The notes below the pieces were generated by a model. It worked only from the letters and a program-made list of their open reading frames with translations. It was not told the origin of the DNA and made no database searches. This document shows positions 53,908-60,516 of a stretch of 60,516 nucleotides of DNA, in pieces. Made by a program: the position numbers and the translations under genes. Within the stretch, counting starts at the first letter, position 1. The number at the start of each line of letters is the position of its first letter. The stretch is from Tannerella sp. (GTDB lineage Bacteria; Bacteroidota; Bacteroidia; Bacteroidales; Tannerellaceae), in the NCBI GenBank assembly GCA_031270465.1, contig JAISXP010000058.1, positions 1 to 60,516 on the forward strand, in the 5' to 3' direction.

Positions 53908-56900
53908 TTACTTGACGAACGCCTTGTACGCTGCACCGTGGAACGAGACAATATATATTCCGGCAGGCAAAGGCATGGCCATCGTCTCGCCTTCTTTCAG
54001 CGAAACAACCGCAATCTGCGCCCCCGGAGCATTGTAGACAGTCGCTATTCCCGGCTCGGCGGCGCGGATATGCAACTTGCCCTTTTCTCCCCAGGCTTTT
54101 GCCGCGGCGATTTTTTCGTTTGCGTCCGGCGTCTTTCCGTTGATATATATCGAGATTGATTCCTGTATCCGGCGAACCGTTACGAAATAATATGCACCGT
54201 CATCTCTCGGTTCGACGGTGACGCTTTCCGCATCGGAGCCGATGCGGCGGTTAGTCGTCACTTTCGGCACGAGCAGGCGCGTCTCGTCGGATACCGGGAC
54301 AAGATAGAACGTAAAGTCACGGCCGCTTTCGATGTGATGAATTCCGACCGGCGGATCTGTGACATATCCCTCCGCTTCGGGCATAGTCACTTTGCGTTCA
54401 AGAACTGCGGCCGGCATTCTCTCCGCAATGATTTCGCCCGTATTGAGAGTCACCTCCTGTGCGGGCACGGTATGCAGTTTCAGCGTAAAGACGAAATGAC
54501 CGTTCGAACCCTGCGGCGCACCTCCCGTCCCTTCGATGGCCGAATCGAAGTCGGTAAACGTGATGTCGCCTTCCGAAACCGTCAGGTCGAAGTTGCGAAG
54601 TACTTCGATGGCGTTGAGTTGAGGTACGAGCCACGTCCTCACTGAGGGCAGCGTATTGGCCACCCGCTGCGACACGACGTGATGCGTGTTTTTGACCGTC
54701 TGTATCAAGTCGTCGACGGCAGATTTCACCGTCGTGCTGTCGGCGACGAAGGGCAGTTCCGAACTGTATTCCGGGACGGGTGTCGGCGTACCGTCCACAT
54801 CGTACCACAGTTCGAAGACGTAGACTGCAGGACTGGCCGACAAGTTTTTTTCTGTCGTAAAGGCCTTACCCAGCGGAATCACAACGTCGCCCAGTGTCAT
54901 GGGAGGGACTACGGGGATAACCGCAGACATATACGCGCCGTCTTTTTTCACACGGATAAGCGGATTGTTGCCGAATACGGAATTCAGATGGAAAAGGTTT
55001 TCGCCGACCAGTTTGAGGTCTACCGTTCCGCCTTCGAATGTCTGGGTGTGCGGCCAGGCGTGAAGCCCTTCCCTGTATCCCAGCGCGGTCTGTGTCGTGT
55101 CGATGATAGCTGTTGCGGGACTGACGGTAGCCGTCAGGTCGGGCGTGACATCCGTCAGCGGCAGCCGACCGATCAGCCGTATCGTAAAGTCGTATGCCTG
55201 CGATGAGACAGACATGTTCGGCGGCAGGACGACATCGACGTATGCCGTCGTGTCTGTGAATTGGACAGATGGAACGTATACTTCCTGATCGACAGCGTAG
55301 CCGGGAATGGCGTTGCGGAATACGATGGCTAATCTGCCTTTGGCAGCCGACAGGTGCCTGCCGTAAACCCATATCCGCACGGGGCCGCCGGCAGCGTCCA
55401 GCGTAGAAGGAACGATTGCGCCTCCCAGACCGGCTCCGTCCGGTATATCGGGCGTCCGGACGCTGAAGTGCAGTTTCGTATTCGACAGACTGTTCCCGTC
55501 GTAGTTGTGGATATAGCCGGCAGGTATGTCCAGTTCATAGTCGCCGTTTGGAAATCCGGCGGGTGCAGGAGAACCGATTTTCAGATTGTTTCTGTCCACT
55601 ACTGTGAGTTGATATTGCCCCGGCGTACCGATGTCCAGCGATGTCGAAGGCAGTCGTGTCAGGTGGAAGTTCGTCTGCAGACTGCTCAGCCCGCCCGTTG
55701 CCGTAAACGGCCTTCCGGAAACATATACGCTGTCTTCCTTGCCGGGGATAATACCGTTTCCGTTGATGTATACCAGAACGGTATCGAGCGACGGAAGCGC
55801 CTCACCTTCAGCCACACTGAACACCACGTACGGGCCTCCGGAACTAAAGGTTACGAGTTTTGGATTCGATACCGTGCGGGTATTTGCGCCTCTCGGATCT
55901 TCGGCCGCATCCTGCTTGACAAAAATCGAAATCGATGTCCTGTCGGGCAAGCTGGAAGCAGGTGTGATGTCGATTATCCAGTCGGAGAAATATCCTGCCG
56001 GGCTTTCAGTCGAGGGCACCGGGGTAACGGCCGTGACGACACCGTAGTCGACAAAAATATCGTCTGTCACCAGATCTTTTACGCCATACGGATAAACGCC
56101 TGTCTGGCTTTTGAATTTCGCGCGAATCCTGAAAGGGCCGCTGACGACCGTGTCGGCCGGAGTTTCCATCGTCAGGTCGGGCGGCAGAAGAAACTTGTCG
56201 AGTACATTAATGTTAAACTGTTTGGGCGTAGGGGCATCAGGCAGATTGTCTGCACTGAAGAGTATCCAGCCGTCGTACGATGTGCCCGGATTTTTACCGG
56301 CTTTCAATCGCAGAACAATATCAAAAGTTACGCCAACCGGAATATAAAATTTGCCTGCGTCGGATGCCAGTTTGCCGGCAAGCGCAGTATCGACAGCCGT
56401 CTGCAGCGGTGTACCCGGACTTGAAATCAGTTCGTAGTCGTCGCCGATAATCGTAATTCGGGGATTATAGAGTTTTTGATTGCCCGTATTGCCTATTGTC
56501 AGCGTAATCTTGTTGTTCGAATTCGTTTCGGCATATCCTGCAGTCAACTCCGGAGGCGTATCCGGTACAAGCTGCACGCTGGGGGTATATGTCGGCGCAA
56601 TCATTACGAAACGCGGGACAGGCCGGGAAACGGCGCTGCCGGTAGCATAATGAGAGGCGGCCGGAGAATCGCTATTGTAATAGGTATCAAGAGGCGGATA
56701 ATTGAGGCCGTACGTGGTTATTCCTCCGGTCAGAAAGCATACATATCCTGTTGCGTTGCTCATCGTGGCCACCGGGGCATAGGAGTGGTTTTTCTCCGTC
56801 TTGGCCGAGGTCAGAAATGCGACATTCATGCTTGAAGGAACGAAGCCGCCGTTCAGCAGCAAAACATGTTTGTCCGCTCCCTGTGCGATGACGGGACTTG

Positions 56901-58263
56901 TCGTCGCCGCCCAGTCGGTATAATTGGGTCTATGCTGACCGTAGGCATTGTCGCCGGCCGGCCAGTTGTTTTTTGTCTTGCCCAGAGGCAGGTACGAGGG
57001 ATTCATGCCGCCGCCCAGCCGTTCGATCACGCTTCTTACGGCGGCATTTTTACTCATGTCGAGAAACATGTCGACCTCGCGGTAGTCTTCCGTGTAGAGG
57101 GCAAGTCTCGAATCGTCCGGATTGCCGAAATAAATCACATTTGTCATTTGCCCCAGCATGGGTCTTCCCGGGTCGTAGCTGGCGGAATAAACGTTTGCTA
57201 CAGGCAAAATGACAATGGAGCCGTTGCCGCCGGCACAGCCTCCGCCGATACCGGCGCCATGCTGTCCGCCCCACGATTCCACCGTGCCGCCGTAAATCAG
57301 CACATCGGCACGGTATATGCCTGCCGTACCCCAGGCACCGCCGATGCCGGCTCCATGCGATGCTGCAATGGCAATTACCACAGGATTACCGCGGATTATT
57401 ACATTGCCGCCGCTGCCTCCGACATCCCCGGCGCCGATACCGGCTGCTCCGGATCGTCCGCCATTATTGTAAGACTGTACGGATTCCCGAATGGAAGCGT
57501 CGCCATCCGTATTCCAGTAAGGCGATCCCTGAGGATGGGCATGAGTTGCCAGACGCGGGGAACTGTTTGCATAGTAATTGCGTGTGGTAGACGATTTGGC
57601 CAGCAGAGAACCGTCGCCTTCGATGTATACGGAACTGCCCTTCCATACTTCGAGGCCGGCGCGGTTGCAGGCGACAATATTCCCGCTGTACAGCATGTTT
57701 TTTCCTTCCAGCCTGACCACTACATTGGAACCGTCAGGCTTGTTTTGAAAGTCCGACGTGCCATTATTTGCATCCACCCCGTCGATAATAAAAGCTGCGT
57801 TATTCACACCTTGAGTCAATATACCCACATTTCTTAAGATAACGGTCACGTTTTTCAGTCCGGCGCCTACATAAATACCGTGATTTTCGGTGCCGATAAG
57901 AAGGAGATTGGTCGAGGCCGCATTCGTCCAGGGAGTTTTCCGCTCGGCGCTTTGTGCGACAGTAATTTTTGTTCCGGCATAGCCGGACGGCGAGCCATAA
58001 TCGCCGCAATAGTTTCCCTCAATGGTATAAGTCCCGTTGGCAAGGATTTTCAGAGGGAAAGAGGTCGAACTGCTGATGGAAACAGCAGTTCCTGCCGTCA
58101 GCGTCGTTCCTCCGGCCGGTATTCCGACCTGAACGGCATTCGCCTTTGCGGCAATCAAAAAGGCGGCTGCAAGAATCATCACACAGCGGAACGCCATCCA
58201 GCCGTCTTTTCCGGGGCGTATTCGCATACGCGCCTGTACGAAAAAATTCAATTTGTGTTTCAT
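53908..58263 (-). CDS. Very large secreted beta-helix/beta-sandwich protein with T9SS sorting domain
   Basis: A 1451-residue exported protein with a long signal region; an internal Met at residue 23 could also start it (FRCVMILAAAFLIAAKANA). Residues about 45-370 are Gly/Asn-rich and beta-helix-like (GIYVGAGLKNVTVILRNVG, GAAGIGAGDVGGSGGNVIIRG, SWGGQHGAGIGGGCAGGNGS). The middle (about 550-1200) consists of several Ig/TIG-like beta-sandwich domains. At about 1290-1375 lies the shared pre-sorting module (IESGRDFTFYLVPV, PKVTTNRRIGSD, VRRIQESISIYI), then a T9SS domain ending PAGIYIVSFHGAAYKAFVK. No enzyme motif is seen; surface adhesin or matrix protein is likely. Long leader with an attenuator-like hairpin. 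Confidence 0.82.
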   Translation of the reverse strand: MKHKLNFFVQARMRIRPGKDGWMAFRCVMILAAAFLIAAKANAVQVGIPAGGTTLTAGTAVSISSSTSFPLKILANGTYTIEGNYCGDYGSPSGYAGTKITVAQSAERKTPWTNAASTNLLLIGTENHGIYVGAGLKNVTVILRNVGILTQGVNNAAFIIDGVDANNGTSDFQNKPDGSNVVVRLEGKNMLYSGNIVACNRAGLEVWKGSSVYIEGDGSLLAKSSTTRNYYANSSPRLATHAHPQGSPYWNTDGDASIRESVQSYNNGGRSGAAGIGAGDVGGSGGNVIIRGNPVVIAIAASHGAGIGGAWGTAGIYRADVLIYGGTVESWGGQHGAGIGGGCAGGNGSIVILPVANVYSASYDPGRPMLGQMTNVIYFGNPDDSRLALYTEDYREVDMFLDMSKNAAVRSVIERLGGGMNPSYLPLGKTKNNWPAGDNAYGQHRPNYTDWAATTSPVIAQGADKHVLLLNGGFVPSSMNVAFLTSAKTEKNHSYAPVATMSNATGYVCFLTGGITTYGLNYPPLDTYYNSDSPAASHYATGSAVSRPVPRFVMIAPTYTPSVQLVPDTPPELTAGYAETNSNNKITLTIGNTGNQKLYNPRITIIGDDYELISSPGTPLQTAVDTALAGKLASDAGKFYIPVGVTFDIVLRLKAGKNPGTSYDGWILFSADNLPDAPTPKQFNINVLDKFLLPPDLTMETPADTVVSGPFRIRAKFKSQTGVYPYGVKDLVTDDIFVDYGVVTAVTPVPSTESPAGYFSDWIIDITPASSLPDRTSISIFVKQDAAEDPRGANTRTVSNPKLVTFSSGGPYVVFSVAEGEALPSLDTVLVYINGNGIIPGKEDSVYVSGRPFTATGGLSSLQTNFHLTRLPSTSLDIGTPGQYQLTVVDRNNLKIGSPAPAGFPNGDYELDIPAGYIHNYDGNSLSNTKLHFSVRTPDIPDGAGLGGAIVPSTLDAAGGPVRIWVYGRHLSAAKGRLAIVFRNAIPGYAVDQEVYVPSVQFTDTTAYVDVVLPPNMSVSSQAYDFTIRLIGRLPLTDVTPDLTATVSPATAIIDTTQTALGYREGLHAWPHTQTFEGGTVDLKLVGENLFHLNSVFGNNPLIRVKKDGAYMSAVIPVVPPMTLGDVVIPLGKAFTTEKNLSASPAVYVFELWYDVDGTPTPVPEYSSELPFVADSTTVKSAVDDLIQTVKNTHHVVSQRVANTLPSVRTWLVPQLNAIEVLRNFDLTVSEGDITFTDFDSAIEGTGGAPQGSNGHFVFTLKLHTVPAQEVTLNTGEIIAERMPAAVLERKVTMPEAEGYVTDPPVGIHHIESGRDFTFYLVPVSDETRLLVPKVTTNRRIGSDAESVTVEPRDDGAYYFVTVRRIQESISIYINGKTPDANEKIAAAKAWGEKGKLHIRAAEPGIATVYNAPGAQIAVVSLKEGETMAMPLPAGIYIVSFHGAAYKAFVK

Positions 58264-58360
58264 TTGTCCTCACATTAAAATTATTATCGAATAAACTGTT
58301 ATCTATTCCGTTGGGAAGTAAAAGTGTAGTCGCACACGGGTGTAACAGGGGGCAGTGAAG

Positions 58361-58398
58361 AAAAAAAACTGTCCGGCTCGCCTTTTCAGTCGAGCCGG
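58361..58398 (-). terminator. Terminator-like hairpin in the leader of the 1451-residue gene
   Basis: On the minus strand CCGGCTCG/CGAGCCGG (58373-58380 and 58391-58398) form an 8-bp stem followed closely by eight Ts (58368-58361). It lies between the promoter box (58557-58564) and the ATG (58263), so it could be an attenuator or the end of a short RNA. Confidence 0.55.
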
Positions 58399-58556
58399 CA
58401 GTAGTCAAAATGACATCGCAGACATCAATCACTCTCTCTAATTCACGCACAAATGGAAAAAAAGATATTCCATTTTGAAACATATTATTGTTCATAACAA
58501 TAAAACACGCTTTTGCATACGTCTCTCTAATTACACTCTCTCTCAATTCTCGGAAG

Positions 58557-58564
58557 CAAAGGTA
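58557..58564 (-). promoter_or_regulatory. -7 box for the 1451-residue T9SS gene
   Basis: TACCTTTG on the minus strand, with a weak TTG 23 bases upstream. It lies 293 bases before the ATG, implying a leader of roughly 280 bases, much longer than elsewhere in the window. Confidence 0.4.
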
Positions 58565-58730
58565 AGACAAATATTGTTCGGGTACGGCAAGATTGTGTGC
58601 AAAAAAGCATAAATCAACTCATAAATAATTAAAAAAGAGGATATTTTGAGTTCGGAGACGGTTACGGGGGATGTCTCGACTGCGCTGCGCTGCGCTCGAC
58701 ATGACGGGACGGTACATCTGGGGGGATGAT

Positions 58731-58851
58731 CTGTTTCTACCAACATTGTGTCCCTACGGGACACCGGAGAAACCGTTATGTCCTGTTTATTTCACATCCC
58801 TAAACAGCATGTAACGGTTCGATTCCATGCCCCGTAGAGACACCGGAAAAC
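58731..58851. repeat. Direct repeat unit, copy A
   Basis: About 121 bases beginning CTGTTTCTACCAACATTG; nearly identical to 59000-59121, with a few mismatches and one 1-base indel in the second hairpin. Confidence 0.85.
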
Positions 58852-58870
58852 TGTTATAGTTCGGTTCCCT

Positions 58871-58899
58871 GTCCCGTAGGGACATAATGTTGGTAGAAA
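58871..58899. repeat. Inverted partial copy of the repeat unit
   Basis: The reverse complement matches 58734-58762 at 28 of 29 positions. It includes the GTCCC/GGGAC hairpin and the TTTCTACCAACATT end. Confidence 0.85.
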
Positions 58900-58999
58900 A
58901 TGCATGCTCCACACCCCGCCCCCGTCCCGTCAGGGACGGAATGTGCTGGGAAATCCACATTTCGTCCCATACGGGACGATGCATCGGATGGTGGATTGC

Positions 59000-59121
59000 C
59001 TGTTTCTACCAACATTGTGTCCCTACGGGACACCGGAGAAACCGTTATGTCCTGTTTATTTCACATCCCTAAATAGCATGTAACGGTTCGATTCCATGTC
59101 CCGTTAGGGACACCGGAAAAC
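59000..59121. repeat. Direct repeat unit, copy B
   Basis: Second copy of the unit, 269 bases after copy A. Its last hairpin GTCCC-GTTA-GGGAC is intact, whereas that of copy A is degenerate. Confidence 0.85.
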
Positions 59122-59157
59122 CGCTACATGCTATTTATTTCGATGGCCTTAGATCGA

Positions 59158-59191
59158 AAAATCCCGGACATGCTGTGATGTCCGGGATTTT
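59158..59191 (-). terminator. Terminator after the 416-residue T9SS gene
   Basis: A 14-bp perfect stem (59158-59171 with 59178-59191) around a 6-base loop, with five Ts on the minus side. Its 59175-59191 half is identical over 17 bases to 6692-6708 in another terminator. Confidence 0.8.
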
Positions 59192-59221
59192 ATCATACAG
59201 TTAAACAAAAGGAGGAAAACA

Positions 59222-60472
59222 CTATTTCAAAATCACCTTATATGCCTTACCGTTCAGCGTAACAATATAGAATCCAGCGGGGAGAGACACTGCCGTCGTT
59301 TCACCTGCGCCGAGCGTCAGCTGTTTGACTAAGGTGCCTGTTGCACCGTATATCTGTGCCGTTGCAGCCGTCACGCCGGTCACGTAGAGCTGTCCGCCTG
59401 CACTCCATACGCTGCTGCCATCCACAGCCTCGCTGCCGGCCACGAGGTCGATGCCCAGGTTGATCGGCGAAGTGACGCGCTTTATCGTGATTTTATATAC
59501 GCCGTTGCCCAAATATTCGCTGACCACATCCTGATCTGCCGGAAGATTGCGTCCCGTCGTGACCTTCGGTTCTTTCGTCTGGTCGGCCACCGTGATTGTG
59601 AGGACGAAGTCCTTACCACTCTCTGCGAATACAAGACCCGTGTGAGACAGCGTAGCGCCGCTTACCGGCAGAATCGTAATCGCGCGCGGGATTATCGGAT
59701 ACGGCGGATTCTCAGCCCAGAGTTCATAAGATATATACGTCGGAGTGTTCGGCTCCTTAAAGTAAATAACTCTGGGTATGTTACTGATTTCCGTATCCGA
59801 AAGCTTTATAATTTTACCGTCCTTATCATAAACTTTGAACCACGTAACACCGCCGGTCAGGGAATACTGCAACAATTTGGAACCGCCCACAACCGAAATA
59901 TCAGCCTTGCCGTCATAATTCGGGCTTGGTTCTACATAGCTCACCGTGATTTTGGGGTAGTTGTAAAAGTTAGCATACCAACGATTTAATATGTTAGATG
60001 GCGACAACGAGTACACAGGAGGCTTAGTGGCATTTTTATCTGACCTTAAAGCAACCACATAAACACTATCATATACACCACCATTCGGTACGGGAAGATC
60101 CGATATGGAGAATTTAACGGTAATCGAATCTTTAGCTGGAACTGTAAATTTCTTTCCCCTTACATTTTCACTCAAATAGGCTGTAAGGGAATCAGTTCCA
60201 ATTTTCGTACCATCACGCTTGACTTCTCCATATAGAGCAATATAAAAATATTGATTCTCTAAAGAACTAGTAGATTTGACTTCTACTTCATATTCAGAAT
60301 TGGAGTATATCGGAGAACTTGCCTCCACAAAGTCATTTGGCGAGACACCAGCATTGGAATAAGGGTAAGCCTTATACGCTTTCTCAAATACGGCAGTCTG
60401 CGCCATGGCCGTAAAGGCCGCACCACTCAGCAAAAAGCTGAGGCAAATCAAAGTAAAAATTTTCTTTTTCAT
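59222..60472 (-). CDS. Secreted protein with T9SS sorting domain
   Basis: About 416 residues from ATG 60472, giving signal peptide KKKIFTLICLSFLLSGAAF ending AMAQ; the longer frame starts with TTG. Residues about 25-250 are beta-rich without a recognised domain (FVEASSPIYSNSEYEVEV, KDSITVKFSISDLPVP). At about 262-345 lies the module shared with the next two genes (AESGKDFVLTITVADQTKEPKVTTGR, ITIKRVTSPINLG). The last 65 residues are a type A sorting domain (VWSAGGQLYVTGV, PAGFYIVTLNGKAYKVILK). Exported through the outer membrane by T9SS; role unknown. A terminator follows at once. Confidence 0.85.
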   Translation of the reverse strand: MKKKIFTLICLSFLLSGAAFTAMAQTAVFEKAYKAYPYSNAGVSPNDFVEASSPIYSNSEYEVEVKSTSSLENQYFYIALYGEVKRDGTKIGTDSLTAYLSENVRGKKFTVPAKDSITVKFSISDLPVPNGGVYDSVYVVALRSDKNATKPPVYSLSPSNILNRWYANFYNYPKITVSYVEPSPNYDGKADISVVGGSKLLQYSLTGGVTWFKVYDKDGKIIKLSDTEISNIPRVIYFKEPNTPTYISYELWAENPPYPIIPRAITILPVSGATLSHTGLVFAESGKDFVLTITVADQTKEPKVTTGRNLPADQDVVSEYLGNGVYKITIKRVTSPINLGIDLVAGSEAVDGSSVWSAGGQLYVTGVTAATAQIYGATGTLVKQLTLGAGETTAVSLPAGFYIVTLNGKAYKVILK

Positions 60473-60516
60473 AAGCAATTTGTTTTAAAAATTATTATTC
60501 ATATTTGGTTAAAAAT

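Larger units (their letters stand above)
58674..59122. repeat. REP-like array of GTCCC/GGGAC hairpins
   Basis: About 450 bases hold seven hairpins (one degenerate), at about 58750, 58830, 58871, 58923, 58971, 59019 and 59099, most with GTCCC and GGGAC arms and 3-4-base loops. A triple TGCGC tract lies at the left end (about 58681-58695). No coding frame is supported. The array sits between the terminator of the 416-residue gene and the promoter of the 1451-residue gene. Resembles palindromic REP-type elements mobilised by Y1/IS200-type transposases in other bacteria; no such gene is here. Confidence 0.7.

Noticed and set aside
58674-59122. CRISPR array
   Set aside because: Repeats are irregularly spaced, occur in both orientations, and have no uniform unique spacers or cas genes; they are hairpin repeats.
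1-60516. tRNA or rRNA genes, complete insertion sequences, prophage
   Set aside because: No cloverleaf, rRNA core, transposase or phage structural gene was recognised anywhere in the window.

Overview
The window looks like a chromosomal piece of a Bacteroidales bacterium. Three independent signs point there: the Bacteroidetes -7 box (TAnnTTTG) lies about 20 bases before many start codons; several families are typical of the phylum (DUF3098, DUF4834, FKBP lipoproteins, an MCE protein paired with an amidase, a TonB-dependent receptor with a carboxypeptidase-like N-terminal domain); and three large proteins end in type IX secretion (T9SS) C-terminal sorting domains. T9SS cargo favours a Porphyromonas/Tannerella-like lineage over typical gut Bacteroides, but species cannot be decided. 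Lineage is inference; the motifs are seen directly.

Layout. 1-6.3 kb: start of an AAA-ATPase-like gene cut by the window edge, a TonB-dependent receptor, then DUF2520-KdsC-Maf, converging on an ApbE lipoprotein. 6.3-6.7 kb: a gap with a hairpin repeat and a promoter-terminator pair that could make a short RNA. 6.7-10.5 kb: two overlapping rhomboid proteases plus a membrane-anchored EEP phosphohydrolase, FolB and a bactofilin. 10.5-19.9 kb (minus): MalQ, class II ribonucleotide reductase, DnaA, an MCE/MlaD protein and an N-acetylmuramoyl-alanine amidase. 19.9-23.5 kb: GH29 fucosidase, an alpha/beta hydrolase and a decayed beta-propeller gene. 23.6-32.3 kb (plus): SUI1, an AddA-type helicase-nuclease, Psd and PssA (phosphatidylethanolamine synthesis), DUF4834, a frameshifted relic, three tandem FKBP isomerases and an Lrp regulator. 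32.3-32.75 kb: a hairpin-dense noncoding stretch. 32.8-34.8 kb: secreted esterase and lipoprotein mutarotase, divergent from ThyA. 35.8-41.5 kb (minus): FtsX-DUF3098-UppP-TruB-QueA-FolK, and MiaB. 41.6-43.2 kb: a small membrane protein, a small secreted repeat protein and an L,D-transpeptidase remnant. 43.2-48 kb: FucI-FucP-acyl-CoA-ligase-like operon. 48.2-49.9 kb: serine acetyltransferase and a methyltransferase. 50.2-60.5 kb: three T9SS cargo proteins of 1221, 1451 and about 416 residues.

How the parts fit. Housekeeping functions (tRNA modification, folate/thymidylate, cell wall, phospholipid, replication initiation) are mixed with glycan functions: fucosidase, fucose permease and isomerase, mutarotase, esterase and amylomaltase. 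The most unusual part is the T9SS locus. All three proteins share, just before the sorting domain, a module of about 85 residues with the core PKVTT(G/N)R that I do not recognise. Between the first and second of these genes, in a zone bounded by a terminator and a promoter, lies a GTCCC/GGGAC hairpin array with a duplicated unit of about 121 bases and an inverted partial copy. No tRNA, rRNA, CRISPR array, complete insertion sequence or prophage gene was found.
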